The notes below the pieces were generated by a model. It saw only the letters and a program-made list of their open reading frames with translations, was not told the DNA's origin and ran no database searches. From Candidatus Aquiluna sp. UB-MaderosW2red (GTDB lineage Bacteria; Actinomycetota; Actinomycetes; Actinomycetales; Microbacteriaceae): DNA of 64,000 bases. The translations under genes and the position numbers were made by a program. Below are positions 13,265 to 24,211 of the stretch, in pieces; the stretch's first letter is position 1, and the number at the start of each line of letters is the position of its first letter. The stretch is from contig NZ_LT627734.1 of assembly GCF_900100865.1 (NCBI RefSeq), positions 1,302,001 through 1,366,000 of the forward strand, in the 5' to 3' direction.

Positions 13265-14665
13265 TTAGCCCTGCTTTCTCGGTGCCAATTTGCGCAACGC
13301 CAATAGTTGCTCCAAAACCTGAGGTAACGCAGTCCCGCCGGCTCCGTCTCTTGACCTAATAGCGCTTGTAACGCTCATTACCTCGCGCACCTCTGGCCTT
13401 AGGTGTTTAGAAATTTTTTGCAATTCCGAGTCACTCACCTGATGCAGCTCGCAATTTTGTGCTTCGCAAAGTTTGACCAGATTGCCCGTTATCTCGTGAG
13501 CATCCCGAAAGGCGACTCCCTGCTTTACTAGCCACTCCGCCACATCGGTGGCCAAAGAAAACCCCCTTGGAGCTAGCTCTTCGAGCCTCTCACGATCAAA
13601 TTTCAAGCTTGCCACCATGCCGGTGAAGGCCGGAAAGACAAGCAGCAAAGTATCCACCGAGTCAAATAAGGGCTCCTTGTCCTCTTGCAAGTCACGGTTA
13701 TAGCTCAGCGGCAATCCCTTGAGGGTGGCTAAAAGACCGCTGAGGTTACCAATCAGCCTTCCAGACTTGCCCCTGGCAAGCTCAGCAATATCTGGATTTT
13801 TCTTCTGTGGCATGATCGAAGACCCGGTGGAAAAAGAGTCATCTAATTTGACATAACCAAACTCGTAGGTTGACCAAGCAATGATCTCTTCGGAAAATCT
13901 CGAAAGATCGATGCCAATCATCGCGCAGATGAAGACAAATTCGGCAACCAGATCCCTGGCCGAAGTGGCATCCATGCTGTTCTCAGTCGGAGCATCGAAC
14001 CCGAGCTCCTGGGCAACCAGGTTCGGGTCTAAGCCCAGTGTGTTTCCCGCCAGCGCGCCTGCGCCGTAGGGGGATTTCTTGGCACGCTTTCGCCAATCCT
14101 CAATCCGCTGCAAGTTTCTTACTTGAGGCCAGGCGTGTGCCAACAGGTGATGAGATAGCAACACCGGCTGAGCATGCTGGAAGTGGGTGCGACCCGGCAT
14201 TGCAACCCCAACATGATCCTCGGCCTGATCGCAAAGTGCGCCCAAATATTCGGTTAGCTCAATTTGCAACAGATCCGCAGCCTCTAGCATAAAGCTGCGC
14301 ACAAGCGTTGCGATTTGGTCGTTTCTTGAACGACCAGCCCTAACCTTGCCAGCAACATCTGCCCCCGCAATTTCAATCAGACCGCGCTCCAGGGCTGCGT
14401 GAACATCTTCTTCTTCCGGCTTTGGCCTGAAGGAACCCGAGCGAACCCGCTTATCAAGCTCAATGATGGCTTTTTCTAGAATTGCTAGCTCATCAGCATC
14501 AAGGTAGCCTGCCGCACTCAGCGCCTTGATGTGGGCGCTGGTTCCCAAAAGGTCGTAGCTTGCTAAGCGCCAATCGAAGTGGGTGGATTTACTCAGTGCC
14601 GCCAGCGCATCTGCAGGCCCGGAGGCAAACCTTCCACCCCAGAGTGCATCATTACTTTGAGCCAT
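13265..14665 (-). CDS. argH: Argininosuccinate lyase
   Basis: Last step of arginine synthesis: argininosuccinate to arginine and fumarate. Fumarase/aspartase superfamily signature GSSIMPQKKNPD is near residue 280; AGRSRNDQIAT and TGRTHFQHAQP-type motifs (here MPGRTHFQHAQP) are present. Length of 466 is standard. It lies downstream of a GNAT gene rather than argG, and argG is not in the window. Confidence 0.97.
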   Translation of the reverse strand: MAQSNDALWGGRFASGPADALAALSKSTHFDWRLASYDLLGTSAHIKALSAAGYLDADELAILEKAIIELDKRVRSGSFRPKPEEEDVHAALERGLIEIAGADVAGKVRAGRSRNDQIATLVRSFMLEAADLLQIELTEYLGALCDQAEDHVGVAMPGRTHFQHAQPVLLSHHLLAHAWPQVRNLQRIEDWRKRAKKSPYGAGALAGNTLGLDPNLVAQELGFDAPTENSMDATSARDLVAEFVFICAMIGIDLSRFSEEIIAWSTYEFGYVKLDDSFSTGSSIMPQKKNPDIAELARGKSGRLIGNLSGLLATLKGLPLSYNRDLQEDKEPLFDSVDTLLLVFPAFTGMVASLKFDRERLEELAPRGFSLATDVAEWLVKQGVAFRDAHEITGNLVKLCEAQNCELHQVSDSELQKISKHLRPEVREVMSVTSAIRSRDGAGGTALPQVLEQLLALRKLAPRKQG

Positions 14666-14690
14666 TTATAAACCAACCAATCTTGAGTAA

Positions 14691-15248
14691 CTAGGAGTTT
14701 ACTAATTCGGCTCCGCGCCATTCGCTTTTCAAAAGGGCATAGGTTTCCATGGTGCAGTATTCGCCCTTGAACCACTCCCGATCAATCTCGGTGGCTTCTA
14801 GTCGAAACCCAAGCCGCCTGAGCACTTTGCTCGATGGCAAATTTCTCTGGTCAACCTGAGCTGTGATACGACGAGCGGGCAGGAACTGAAATATCCAGTC
14901 GATAAAAAGACCCAGCGCTTGAGTCACAAAACCCCGGCCTGAAAAGACGGGGTTAATTACATACCCGACTTCGACCATGCCGTTCAGCTGGCTGCGATAA
15001 AACATTTTTAGTTGACCGATCACACCATGGTTTAAGTGCTCAATTCCTAAGACCAGGTCATCACCATCTTTTTTAGGAACATGCTGGTCAGACACTTCAG
15101 TGAGAAAAGTATTCACCCCTTCGATGCCCCTCGGCTCCCAGGGGATAAATCGACAAACTTCGGGGTCAGAAAAATACGGCAGCATGTTTTCGGCATCAGA
15201 AGTCCTAAGAGTTCGGAGCCTCAGCTGATTCGACTGAGCTATTTGCAA
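14691..15248 (-). CDS. GNAT-family N-acetyltransferase (RimJ/RimL-like)
   Basis: A 185-residue acetyltransferase of the RimJ/RimL type. The N-terminus LRLRTLRTSDAENMLPYFSD is typical, and GYVINPVFSGRGFVTQAL is the acetyl-CoA pyrophosphate-binding loop near residue 95. The C-terminal strand is in NLPSSKVLRRLGF. The start is a TTG immediately after the argF stop, giving tight coupling. It occupies the place where argR/argG stand in many actinobacterial arg operons. The substrate is unknown; ribosomal protein, another N-terminus or a small molecule are all possible, and membership in arginine synthesis is only suggested by position. Confidence 0.85.
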   Translation of the reverse strand: MQIAQSNQLRLRTLRTSDAENMLPYFSDPEVCRFIPWEPRGIEGVNTFLTEVSDQHVPKKDGDDLVLGIEHLNHGVIGQLKMFYRSQLNGMVEVGYVINPVFSGRGFVTQALGLFIDWIFQFLPARRITAQVDQRNLPSSKVLRRLGFRLEATEIDREWFKGEYCTMETYALLKSEWRGAELVNS

Positions 15249-16172
15249 CTAGGCCTGCCTCGAGAGCCACAGCATCAGAGCCTTCTGCGCGTGCAGCCGA
15301 TTCTCGGCTTCATCCCAAACCAAGGACCTTGGACCATCAATCACTTCCGCCGACACTTCATAGCCGCGGTAGGCAGGCAGGCAGTGCAGAAAAACGACAT
15401 CCTCGGCTGCCTGATCCATTAGGGCCTGATCTACGGTGTAGTTGGCAAAAGTTTCGAGCCGTGCGGCCTTCTCGTGCTCCATTCCCATTGACACCCAGGT
15501 GTCAGTAGCAATCACGTGAGCACCCATGACAGCATCCTCGGGCTTTTCGAATACCTCGATGTTGCGACCAAACTCTTTTGCAATCTCTGAGGCCCTAATA
15601 ACGACCGCCTCCTGAGGCCTAAAACCAAATGGTGCTGCGATCGAGACATCCATCCCGGCTAACGCGCAGGCAACCAAATAACTGTTCGCCATGTTATTAT
15701 TGGCATCGCCGATATAGGCCAGTTTCAAGCCTTGAGTCTTACCAAAGTGTTCCTTGATGGTGAGCAAGTCGGCTAATAGCTGGCAGGGGTGCCAGTCGTC
15801 CGAAAGCGCATTAATCACCGGCACAGAAGAGTTTTGCGCCATTTCTTCCAAGCCAGATTGTGCATATGTGCGCCAAATAATCTGAGCCACCATGCGCTCC
15901 AAAACCTTAGCCGTATCAGCAACCGATTCTTTTGCCCCAAGCTGCGATGAACCACTATCGATTATCAAGGGCACTCCCCCAAGATCCGATATTCCAGCGG
16001 CAAATGAGACCCTAGTGCGGGTCGAAGTCTTATCGAAAATCACCGCGACTGTCTGAGGTCCAGCAAAAGGCTTCTGGCTGAAGCGATTCTTCTTGAGCTC
16101 AATAGCCAGCTCAAGAATTTCCAACTGCTCGGCACTTGTTAGGTCGTCATCTTTTAGAAAGTGTCTAGTCAT
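15249..16172 (-). CDS. argF: Ornithine carbamoyltransferase
   Basis: Makes citrulline from ornithine and carbamoyl phosphate. STRTR at residues 50-54 binds carbamoyl phosphate, and FLHCLPAYRG near residue 264 holds the catalytic cysteine. Length of 307 is normal. It follows argB by only two bases; no argD lies between them as it does in many actinobacteria. Confidence 0.97.
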   Translation of the reverse strand: MTRHFLKDDDLTSAEQLEILELAIELKKNRFSQKPFAGPQTVAVIFDKTSTRTRVSFAAGISDLGGVPLIIDSGSSQLGAKESVADTAKVLERMVAQIIWRTYAQSGLEEMAQNSSVPVINALSDDWHPCQLLADLLTIKEHFGKTQGLKLAYIGDANNNMANSYLVACALAGMDVSIAAPFGFRPQEAVVIRASEIAKEFGRNIEVFEKPEDAVMGAHVIATDTWVSMGMEHEKAARLETFANYTVDQALMDQAAEDVVFLHCLPAYRGYEVSAEVIDGPRSLVWDEAENRLHAQKALMLWLSRQA

Positions 16173-16174
16173 GT

Positions 16175-17062
16175 TTACCTCATTACCTGGGTACCGACCC
16201 CAGCTTCGGTGAATATCTCCAGCAAAATACTGTGCGGCTCTCGCCCATCAATAATGTGCGCCTTCGGCACGCCGCCATCGATTGCCATCAAACAAGCTTG
16301 CATCTTGGGAATCATCCCCGATTCCAAAGATGGAATCAGTTCTCTCAGCTCCGCCACGTTTATCTCGGAAACCAATGAGCCTCGATCCGGCCAGTTCGCG
16401 TATAAACCCGCAACATCGGTTAACACCATTAGCTTCTCGGCACCGAGTGCAACTGCAAGTGAGGCCGCAGCCAAATCCGCATTTACGTTTAGAAGCTCGC
16501 CTTGGATTGTGGGTGCCACCGTTGAAATTACCGGCACCTTACCTTGATCCAGAGCGCGCAAGACTGCCCTCGGGTTTACGCTCCTCACCTCACCCACCAG
16601 TCCCAGGTCAACATCGCCCTCGGGGGTCTTTGCCTTTACCTTTTCGGCTCTAAAGAGGTTCTCGTCCTCACCCGATAAGACCGTGGTTTCCGCCCCGGCC
16701 TGCTGGATTAGGTTCGCCAGTGCAGCGCTAACTTGATTTCGGAGCACATCTTTCACCACCAAAATAGTGTCTTTGTCCGTGTAACGCATGCCGTGCCGAA
16801 ATTCGGTCTCAATTCCCAGCTCGGCAAGCCGAGCAGTGATTTGCGGGCCACCACCATGGACAACCACCGGCCTAATCCCGACAAACCTCAGATAGGCCAT
16901 GTCCTGGGCAAAAGCCAACTGCAAGGCCTCGTCGACCATAGCGTTGCCACCAAATTTAATCACGACAATGCGTCCGTGAAACTCCCTCAGCCAATCAAGC
17001 GATTCGATCAAGGTTTCCGCCTTGATTCGCACTAGCGATTTATCTTGATTAAATGGAATCAT
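16175..17062 (-). CDS. argB: Acetylglutamate kinase
   Basis: Phosphorylates N-acetylglutamate, the second step of arginine synthesis and the usual arginine feedback point. Amino-acid kinase fold motifs: VVIKFGGNAMVDE near the N-terminus, VVHGGGPQIT near residue 70, and the C-terminal GGVPKAHIIDG. Length is 295. The start ATG overlaps the argJ stop by one base (TGATG). An N-terminal helix of about 25 residues resembles that of arginine-sensitive hexameric forms, so feedback inhibition is plausible. Confidence 0.97.
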   Translation of the reverse strand: MIPFNQDKSLVRIKAETLIESLDWLREFHGRIVVIKFGGNAMVDEALQLAFAQDMAYLRFVGIRPVVVHGGGPQITARLAELGIETEFRHGMRYTDKDTILVVKDVLRNQVSAALANLIQQAGAETTVLSGEDENLFRAEKVKAKTPEGDVDLGLVGEVRSVNPRAVLRALDQGKVPVISTVAPTIQGELLNVNADLAAASLAVALGAEKLMVLTDVAGLYANWPDRGSLVSEINVAELRELIPSLESGMIPKMQACLMAIDGGVPKAHIIDGREPHSILLEIFTEAGVGTQVMR

Positions 17063-18216
17063 CAGCTTGAGTATGCACTGTTCTCTTCAACATAGGCATG
17101 AGTGAGATCGTTGGTGACCACGGTCACGTCCTGGTCGCCTGCGAATAGGTTGATAAAGATATCTACTTTTTTAGGACTCAGATCAACTAAAGATCTGCTA
17201 CCTGCTGGTTCGCCCTTTGAAGAAATCAGCACCCCGTTGATGGAAACATCGATGTCATAAGGGTCGTAGCTGGCTTTTGTAGTGCCAATGGCCGCCAGGA
17301 TTCTGCCCCAGTTGGGATCGTTGCCATAAATCGCAGCCTTGAATAAGTTATTGCGCGCAATAGCTCTGGCAACCTCGAGGGCCTCGCCTTCGGACGCGGC
17401 ACCCACCACTTTGATGTGGATATTATGGCTCGCACCCTCGGCATCATCCAAGAGCTTAAGGGCGAGCTCCTGGCACATTTCAATGAGTGCACTTTTGAAT
17501 TCCGCAAGATCAACAGTGGCAGCCGATGCACCCGAAGACATCAGAGTCACCTGATCGTTTGTGGACATGCAGCCATCGGAATCCAGCCGGTCAAAACTCA
17601 ACCTTGTTGCTTCGCGAAGCGCTGAGTCCAGGTCCCGTGCCTGAACATTAGCGTCGGTTGTGATAACCACAAGCATGGTGGCTAATCCCGGCGCCAACAT
17701 TCCAGCACCCTTAGCAATGCCGCCGAGTCGCCAACCGGTAGAACCCTGACGAACTGCCAATTTAGGAACCGAATCGGTTGTCATGATTGCCAATGCGGCC
17801 GACTCTCCCCCGGAATCGGACAAATCCTGAAAGGCCCTGTTCACGCCAGCGAGCACCTTGGCTCGATCTAGCTGCTCCCCGATCAACCCGGTTGAGCAAA
17901 CTAAAACATCACTTGAGGAAACACCCAATAACTCAGCTACTAGCTCAGCGGTGGCGTGGGTGGTCTGAAACCCTTGGCTGCCGGTATAGCAATTCGCTCC
18001 CCCGGCATTCAACACAATTGCCGAAGCCTGGAGATCTTTTATAACCTCTTCGGACCAAATAATTGGATTGGCCTTGGCCCGATTGGTTGTGAACACGGCC
18101 GCAGCATTTTTACTTGGCCCGCGATTCGCTATCAAGGCAAGATCTTTTTTGCCAGAGGACTTTAGTCCGCATGCCACGCCAGCCGATTCGAAGCCCAACG
18201 GATATGTGACGCTCAA
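17062..18216 (-). CDS. argJ: Glutamate N-acetyltransferase / amino-acid acetyltransferase
   Basis: Recycles the acetyl group from acetylornithine to glutamate, and in bifunctional forms also uses acetyl-CoA. The self-cleavage site [14 protein letters not shown], with the nucleophilic threonine in ATML, is near residue 185. C-terminal signatures [14 protein letters not shown] and [10 protein letters not shown] are intact. Length is 384. The start is TTG overlapping the argC stop (TTGA); no strong ribosome-binding sequence is seen, so translation is probably coupled. Confidence 0.96.
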   Translation of the reverse strand: MSVTYPLGFESAGVACGLKSSGKKDLALIANRGPSKNAAAVFTTNRAKANPIIWSEEVIKDLQASAIVLNAGGANCYTGSQGFQTTHATAELVAELLGVSSSDVLVCSTGLIGEQLDRAKVLAGVNRAFQDLSDSGGESAALAIMTTDSVPKLAVRQGSTGWRLGGIAKGAGMLAPGLATMLVVITTDANVQARDLDSALREATRLSFDRLDSDGCMSTNDQVTLMSSGASAATVDLAEFKSALIEMCQELALKLLDDAEGASHNIHIKVVGAASEGEALEVARAIARNNLFKAAIYGNDPNWGRILAAIGTTKASYDPYDIDVSINGVLISSKGEPAGSRSLVDLSPKKVDIFINLFAGDQDVTVVTNDLTHAYVEENSAYSS

Positions 18217-19259
18217 GGAGCCACGCCGATTGCCGTAAGTCCCGATTCCTCGGCTAAACCAAGCGAAAGATTCATCGACTGAATTGCAGCTCCCGCGGTC
18301 CCTTTGACCAGATTATCAATTGCGCAAATAATTGAAACGCGGCCGGCGTGCTCGTCATAGCTCAATGAAAGTTGGGCATTATTCGCACCCAAAACCGCCT
18401 TAGTGGTGGGAAGCTGCCCCTGAGGTAGGACCTGAACAAATCGCTCCGGACCGTAGGCATTCTCGTAGACCGAAATCAAAGATTCAAAACTAAAACCCGG
18501 GGCCGGCCTTGCGGTGCAAACCGCCAGTATGCCGCGAGACATCGGCACCAATACCGGAGTAAACGACACGCTTACCGCTTTAGCTCCGGCCCAGCGAAGA
18601 TTCTGTTCTATTTCAGGAGTGTGGCGGTGGCTTCCACCAACACCGTAGGCCCTGGCTGAACCCATCACCTCGCTGGCCAAAAGATCTGGCTTGAGGCTCT
18701 TGCCAGCACCGGAGGTGCCGACAGATAAGACCGCCACCAAGTCCTGGGCCTCAATCAAGTTGGCACCAATCGCTGGGGCTAGAGCTAGGGTGATTGCTGT
18801 CACATTGCATCCGGGCACGGCAATCCGATTAGCCACGCTCAGCTGATCACGCTGCCTCCCAACCGAATTCAAGACCAGCTCCGGAAGGCCGTAGCTCCAG
18901 GTGCCAGCATGTTTTGACCCGTAGTATTTCTCCCAGTCGCTAGCTGATTCCAACCGAAAGTCCGCACCGCAATCAATCACCAATTTAGTGTCGCCCAAAC
19001 CACTGGCAATCTCAGCGCTTTTCCCATGAGGAAGCGCCAGAAAAACAATATCGTGACCGGCAAGATTGGCGGCGGTGGTCTGAACTAGTTGACGCTCCGC
19101 AAATTGCGGAATATGAGGGGCAAAAAGACCGAGCTTTTCTCCAGCATTATTATTTGCCGTGACCGCACCGAGCTCTAGGTTTGGGTGATTGGCAATCAAG
19201 CGCAGCAGCTCCGAGCCAACATATCCGCTTGCCCCGGCAATCGCTACTTTATAAATCAT
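18213..19259 (-). CDS. argC: N-acetyl-gamma-glutamyl-phosphate reductase
   Basis: NADPH-dependent third step of arginine synthesis. The N-terminal Rossmann motif is [13 protein letters not shown], and the catalytic cysteine lies in [15 protein letters not shown] near residue 150. The histidine region [11 protein letters not shown] is intact. Length is 348. The ATG shares one base with the pheT stop (TGATG), so there is no room for a separate arg promoter or operator between pheT and argC. Confidence 0.97.
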   Translation of the reverse strand: MIYKVAIAGASGYVGSELLRLIANHPNLELGAVTANNNAGEKLGLFAPHIPQFAERQLVQTTAANLAGHDIVFLALPHGKSAEIASGLGDTKLVIDCGADFRLESASDWEKYYGSKHAGTWSYGLPELVLNSVGRQRDQLSVANRIAVPGCNVTAITLALAPAIGANLIEAQDLVAVLSVGTSGAGKSLKPDLLASEVMGSARAYGVGGSHRHTPEIEQNLRWAGAKAVSVSFTPVLVPMSRGILAVCTARPAPGFSFESLISVYENAYGPERFVQVLPQGQLPTTKAVLGANNAQLSLSYDEHAGRVSIICAIDNLVKGTAGAAIQSMNLSLGLAEESGLTAIGVAP

Positions 19260-21757
19260 CAGGCCCTCAGGGTCGCTTGAAATCTCTCGAAAGCCAAAGC
19301 TACCGCTTTATCTCTGGCGTCGGTGGCCTCGATTTGAGTTAGCGTGCGATCCTGGGCTCTGAATACCAGCGAAAACGTAAGTGATTTTGAACCGGCAGCC
19401 ACGCCAGTGCCGCGGTAATCATCAACCAGTCGAACCTCTTCTAGAAGCTCTCCTGCACCCTCGTAAATCGCCTCAGAAACCTCACCCGCCGGCACCTTGA
19501 TACCAACTACCAAAGATAAATCCTGGGTTGCCGCAGGCATAATCCTAAGTTCGCTGGCAACCAAGACCTCCGGAGCCAAAGCAAACACAGCGTCCAGGTT
19601 TATTTCGTACACCCCAACTCGGCGGGGCAGGTGGAGCTCTTCGCTGATGGCAGGATCAAGCTCTCCGACATAGCCCACCGACTTACCGAGTACAAAAACT
19701 TCACCAGCACGACCCGGGTGAAAACCGGGAACTACTTTTTGGGTAATAGTTGCCCGAATGCCAGCAGCGGCGATGACGGTGCTCACGGCGTCAATGGCTT
19801 GAGGATAGCCAGCTTCAATGGCTTTTTGCCCCGGAGCCTGAAGAATCCAATCGCCTAGGAGCACCCCTGCTACGTGTTTTGGTTGCTCAGGAATGCTTTC
19901 GTTGAGGACCCTGAGATCTGAAGCGCTTGGTCTTTGCCCCCCAAGCGGCAAACTGGAAACTCCTTGCCCTTTGGGCTCTAGAAACACCGATCCCTCTTCG
20001 TAAAGAGCGAGCGAAGTCAGGCCTCTTGAAATATTTCGCTGTGCAGCTATTAACAGTGGGGCAATCAGCGAGCGCCGTAGTTCCGGGAACTCCGATTGCA
20101 TCGCATTCTCCAGCACCACAGCAACCCCTTTATTGAACCAAGAGTTTTGCTCGGTGGAAACAAACGGGTAGTTCAAGACCTCGACGTGGCCCGAACCCGA
20201 AAGGGCCGCAACCACCCTTCTGCGGAATTTTTGTCGAGCTGTTAGGCCCCTTCCCGGCGGAGCGGTTGGGATTCTAGAAGGTATTAGGTCATACCCCAAG
20301 AGCCTCGCAACCTCTTCAACCAAGTCGGTTTTGTGCTTCAAATCAGGGCGCCAACTCGGTGCGGTAACGCTCAAGAAGTCAGTTTTATCAACGACCTCGC
20401 AACCGATTTCGAGGAGCACTTCGGAGATCTGCGATTTGGTGTAACTAACCCCGACGAGTTCACCAGCAAAACCAATAGGAAGTTCGATGGTGGTTTTCGA
20501 GACTGGAATCGAAAACTCAGCGCCAAAATTAGTAACTCTTCCACTGGCAAATTCTTCGAGAAGGGCTGCCGCGCGGTAAAGAGCATACAGGCCAACCTCG
20601 GGGTCAACGCCGCGTTCGAATCGCTTGGATGCTTCCGAAGGAAGCTTGTGTCTGCGGCTTGAGCGGGCGATTGAGATCGGATCAAACACTGCGGCTTCTA
20701 GAAGAAGATCTGTGGTGCCATCCGATACCTCTGTGGAGAATCCACCCATCACACCCGCCATACCAATCGGCCCAGATTCATCGCAAATTACCAAGTCTTC
20801 GACACTGAGCTTTCGAACCTTTTCATCCAGGGTCTTCAGTTGCTCCTCGGCCAGGGCGCGGCGCACCGAGATGCCCCCGGAAATCTTTTGCTGATCGTAG
20901 GCGTGCAATGGTTGCCCAAGCTCAAGCATCACGTAGTTGGTAATGTCTACCGCGATTGAAATCGAGCGCATTCCTGCAAGTTGCAACCGAGTCTTCATCC
21001 AGTCGGGGACCAGTGCCTTGGCGTTGATGCCAGTAACGCTCAAGAGCCTGAATCTAGAGACACCAGGAATCCCGTGAATCGGAGCCAAATCATCGATTAC
21101 CAGCGGAAAACCGGTCGCCCGGGACACCTTTACCCGACTAGCTGGGTCAGTGAATAAGACTTTCGATGCGTGCGAATATTCTCTGGCGATACCCCGAATC
21201 GATAGACAGTAGCCACGGTCTGGAGTGACGTTTACCTCGGCGGCAGACTCGTTAAGCCCCAAAAGTGCGAGGGCGTTTGTTCCGACCTCGGGATCTAAAT
21301 CCACAGTTATCAGGCGCAAAATACCATCATGTTCATCAGAAAGGCTTAGCTCCCTAGCTGAGGCGATCATGCCGTCAGAGACATGCCCGTAGGTCTTGCG
21401 TGCCGAGATCACAAAGTTCCCAGGTAAAACCGCTCCGGGCAGCGATACAACCACCTTGTCACCAATCAGAAAATTCGAGGCTCCACAAACAATTCCGCGC
21501 ACATCACCGCCGCCATCAGCTGCGAGTTCGCCGTCCCTCGCGACTCTTACCTTGCACCAGCGAATGGTTTTACCGTTGGACTGTGGCTCATCAGCAAATT
21601 CCAACACTTCGCCCACCACGATTGGGCCGGAAAGCTCTCCGCCGTGGGAACCCTCTTCTTCCAGACCCACCTTGACCAACTGCGCCATTACGGAATTGGG
21701 GGTGGCCTCTTTTTCAAGATCAACTGACTCTCTGAGCCAGCTCAGCGGAATGCGCAT
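19259..21757 (-). CDS. pheT: Phenylalanyl-tRNA synthetase beta subunit
   Basis: Beta chain of the heterotetrameric PheRS; carries editing and tRNA anticodon-binding domains. Visible domains: N-terminal tRNA-binding OB fold (about 40-150), B3/B4 editing domain ([22 protein letters not shown] region), B5, and a C-terminal ferredoxin-like anticodon-binding domain ([15 protein letters not shown]). About 832 residues, a normal length. ATG at 21757 is chosen (TGATG with the pheS stop) over a TTG one codon upstream. Confidence 0.96.
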   Translation of the reverse strand: MRIPLSWLRESVDLEKEATPNSVMAQLVKVGLEEEGSHGGELSGPIVVGEVLEFADEPQSNGKTIRWCKVRVARDGELAADGGGDVRGIVCGASNFLIGDKVVVSLPGAVLPGNFVISARKTYGHVSDGMIASARELSLSDEHDGILRLITVDLDPEVGTNALALLGLNESAAEVNVTPDRGYCLSIRGIAREYSHASKVLFTDPASRVKVSRATGFPLVIDDLAPIHGIPGVSRFRLLSVTGINAKALVPDWMKTRLQLAGMRSISIAVDITNYVMLELGQPLHAYDQQKISGGISVRRALAEEQLKTLDEKVRKLSVEDLVICDESGPIGMAGVMGGFSTEVSDGTTDLLLEAAVFDPISIARSSRRHKLPSEASKRFERGVDPEVGLYALYRAAALLEEFASGRVTNFGAEFSIPVSKTTIELPIGFAGELVGVSYTKSQISEVLLEIGCEVVDKTDFLSVTAPSWRPDLKHKTDLVEEVARLLGYDLIPSRIPTAPPGRGLTARQKFRRRVVAALSGSGHVEVLNYPFVSTEQNSWFNKGVAVVLENAMQSEFPELRRSLIAPLLIAAQRNISRGLTSLALYEEGSVFLEPKGQGVSSLPLGGQRPSASDLRVLNESIPEQPKHVAGVLLGDWILQAPGQKAIEAGYPQAIDAVSTVIAAAGIRATITQKVVPGFHPGRAGEVFVLGKSVGYVGELDPAISEELHLPRRVGVYEINLDAVFALAPEVLVASELRIMPAATQDLSLVVGIKVPAGEVSEAIYEGAGELLEEVRLVDDYRGTGVAAGSKSLTFSLVFRAQDRTLTQIEATDARDKAVALAFERFQATLRA

Positions 21758-22791
21758 CAAATCACGCTCCCAAATTGCCTCGAAAAGCGCACGTCCGCCT
21801 CGACCATATCGTGCATGTCTCGAACACCATTTCTAAACATCAAAGTTCGTTCAATCCCCATGCCGAATGCGAAGCCCGAGTACACATCCGGATCAATTCC
21901 GGCTGAAAGCAGAACGTTTGGATTCACCATTCCACAACCGCCCCACTCGACCCAGCGAGCACCGCCCTTGGCGCCCGGGTGCCAAACATCCAGCTCGGCC
22001 GATGGCTCAGTGAATGGAAAAAAGCTGGGACGCAATCGAATCTTGGCTTCCTCCCCAAACATCACCCTGGCGAAAAACTCAAGGGTGCCCTTGAGGTCGG
22101 CCATCGTCAGTCCCTTATCGATTGCCAATCCTTCGACCTGGTGGAAAACGGGTGTGTGGGTGGCGTCAAGCTCGTCGGTCCGATAAACCCGACCCGGACA
22201 TAAAACGTACATCGGCAGCTCGCGCTCCAGCATCGAACGCACCTGCACCGGGGAGGTGTGTGTCCGAAGTAGCAGGTGATTTTCTACTGGTGTAACAAAA
22301 AAGGTGTCCTGCATGGCCCGTGCTGGGTGATCCGGGTGAAAGTTCAGCGCGTCAAAGTTGAACCATTCATTCTCAAGCTCTGGTCCATCGGCAATTTCCC
22401 AACCCATGCCAATGAATACATCGCTAACCTGATCCATCAATAAAGACAACGGGTGCCTTGCTCCCACTGGTGCATAACGAGCGGCTGCGGTGATATCCAT
22501 GCGCTCCGCCTCTAGGGCTAGAACCGCGGCTACTTGCTCTAGCTCTCGCTCCTTGGCCTCAAAGGCCATCGAGACTTGAGCCTTAGCTCCACCAATAAGC
22601 TTGCCAGCTTGAGCCTTCAGATCATTTGGCATCGTCTTGATTGAGGCATTCAGCAAGGAGATGGCGGAACCCTCCCCAATAATCCCAGGCTTTGCAGCCC
22701 TGAGATCGGAAATGCTGCCAAGTCGCGCAATCTCGGAGAGCGCAACTTCTAGCGCGCTTTCAACGCTCTGGGGGTCTAGTTCTTCAGTCAC
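21757..22791 (-). CDS. pheS: Phenylalanyl-tRNA synthetase alpha subunit
   Basis: Catalytic alpha chain of PheRS (class II). Motif 2 is in CPGRVYRTDELDATHTPVFH and motif 3 in GFAFGMGIERTLMFRNGV. The N-terminal helical tRNA-binding arm covers the first 100 residues or so. Length is 344. It begins nine bases after the SpoU methylase, so it probably belongs to the infC transcript. Confidence 0.97.
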   Translation of the reverse strand: MTEELDPQSVESALEVALSEIARLGSISDLRAAKPGIIGEGSAISLLNASIKTMPNDLKAQAGKLIGGAKAQVSMAFEAKERELEQVAAVLALEAERMDITAAARYAPVGARHPLSLLMDQVSDVFIGMGWEIADGPELENEWFNFDALNFHPDHPARAMQDTFFVTPVENHLLLRTHTSPVQVRSMLERELPMYVLCPGRVYRTDELDATHTPVFHQVEGLAIDKGLTMADLKGTLEFFARVMFGEEAKIRLRPSFFPFTEPSAELDVWHPGAKGGARWVEWGGCGMVNPNVLLSAGIDPDVYSGFAFGMGIERTLMFRNGVRDMHDMVEADVRFSRQFGSVI

Positions 22792-22800
22792 TGTGCAAGT

Positions 22801-23601
22801 TTAGCGATTGCTATTCATTTGAAAAGCTGATGCGTACAGGCAGACCGATGCGGCAGTGGCCAAATTCAGCGATTCGGCTGAGCCATAAATGGGTAATGCA
22901 ACCACCTGATCGCAAAGTTCGAGAAGATTTTCCGCAATCCCATGCGCTTCATTACCAAATATCCAGGCCGTCGGCTTAGCCATAACTTCATCCGAAATTT
23001 GATTAATTAACACGCCACCCGAAGCCGCAGCAAACACTTGAATCCCGCGCTTTTGCAGCTCAGCAATCAATTCAACCGGATCCTGGTTTATCACCGAAGG
23101 GAGATGCAAAATACTTCCGGCAGTTGACCGAACGACCTTTGGGTTATAAAGATCGACCGACTCTTTAGTAAAAATGATGCCGTCGGCCCCGGCAGCATCC
23201 GCTGCACGCAACACTGTCCCAGCATTCCCCGGATCTCTCGCTTTATCCAAAATAGCCAAGAGCTTTGGCTCGGTGGCCAATAACTCGTCCAATGTGACAT
23301 CGAGGTGACTGAGAACCGACACGATTCCCTGAGGAGTCTTAGTGTCGCTGATTTTGGTCATGACTCGTTCTGACACCAAGGTCACTTTGATGCCTTCTGA
23401 TTCAAGATCAGTCAGCAGATTGTCGTAACGGTCTTGAGCCAGCTCTGTGGCAAAAATTTCGTGAGCAAGACCCGGAGATTCAACTAATTCCTTGAGACCC
23501 TGGGGTCCTTCAAGCAAAAAGAGCCCGGTTTCAAACCGGGCGTCTTTTTGTGAGAGTTGAATTATCGACCGGACCCTTGCATCGCTCGGGTCCTGAATCA
23601 T
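22801..23601 (-). CDS. SpoU/TrmH-family RNA 2'-O-methyltransferase
   Basis: SPOUT-class methylase, probably acting on 23S rRNA or tRNA. The N-terminal L30e-like substrate-binding domain (about 1-95) precedes a SpoU domain with motif 1 DPGNAGTVLRAADAAGADG, motif 2 WIFGNEAHG and motif 3 YGSAESLNLATAASV. Length of 266 matches the TsnR-like proteins found between rplT and pheS in actinobacteria. It overlaps the rplT stop (TAATG). The target nucleotide cannot be told from sequence. Confidence 0.92.
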   Translation of the reverse strand: MIQDPSDARVRSIIQLSQKDARFETGLFLLEGPQGLKELVESPGLAHEIFATELAQDRYDNLLTDLESEGIKVTLVSERVMTKISDTKTPQGIVSVLSHLDVTLDELLATEPKLLAILDKARDPGNAGTVLRAADAAGADGIIFTKESVDLYNPKVVRSTAGSILHLPSVINQDPVELIAELQKRGIQVFAAASGGVLINQISDEVMAKPTAWIFGNEAHGIAENLLELCDQVVALPIYGSAESLNLATAASVCLYASAFQMNSNR

Positions 23602-23984
23602 TAGCTGACCTTTTGGGCGTTCACGTCCTTGGGCAAAGCAGCCTTGGCCTGAGCCACGATTGCGGAGAAGGTGGCGGAATCATGAATTGCCATGTCTGAC
23701 AAGATGCGACGATCCACCTCAATGCCGGCGAGCGCTAGGCCCTGGATGAAACGGTTATAGGTCATGCCGTTTTGGCGGACACCAGCATTGATGCGCTGAA
23801 TCCAAAGCCTGCGGAAATTACCCTTTTTCTTGCGACGGTCGTTGTATGCATAAACGTAGGAGTGCAGCAACTGCTGCTTGGCCTGACGGTACAAACGTGA
23901 GCGTTGACCACGGTAACCGTGAGCGCGCTCCAAGACTGTGCGACGTTTTTTGTGCGAGTTGACAGCATTTTTTACTCTTGCCAT
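23601..23984 (-). CDS. rplT: 50S ribosomal protein L20
   Basis: Large-subunit assembly protein; binds 23S rRNA early. The 127 residues include the family start [19 protein letters not shown] and the signature [20 protein letters not shown]. It follows rpmI by 23 bases in the standard infC-rpmI-rplT order. Confidence 0.98.
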   Translation of the reverse strand: MARVKNAVNSHKKRRTVLERAHGYRGQRSRLYRQAKQQLLHSYVYAYNDRRKKKGNFRRLWIQRINAGVRQNGMTYNRFIQGLALAGIEVDRRILSDMAIHDSATFSAIVAQAKAALPKDVNAQKVS

Positions 23985-24007
23985 GATCTAATCCTTTTCT
24001 CGCTGGC

Positions 24008-24202
24008 CTAGCGGCCTAGCTGCCTTTTTAGCTTCTTGAAATCTGCTGGTGACACAACCTGGTCGGCGTTCAGGCGACGCTTGCGCCTGGAGGACATGTG
24101 CTCTTGGTTGTGGCGCATGTTTATTTGCTGCTTCATCAGCTTGCCGCTGCCAGTAAAGCGGAACCGCTTTTTGGCGCCCGAGTGGGTCTTCATTTTCGGC
24201 AT
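24008..24202 (-). CDS. rpmI: 50S ribosomal protein L35
   Basis: Small basic large-subunit protein, 64 residues. [20 protein letters not shown] is the family N-terminus. It lies nine bases after infC, with GGAGACATC before the ATG. Confidence 0.98.
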   Translation of the reverse strand: MPKMKTHSGAKKRFRFTGSGKLMKQQINMRHNQEHMSSRRKRRLNADQVVSPADFKKLKRQLGR

Positions 24203-24211
24203 GATGTCTCC

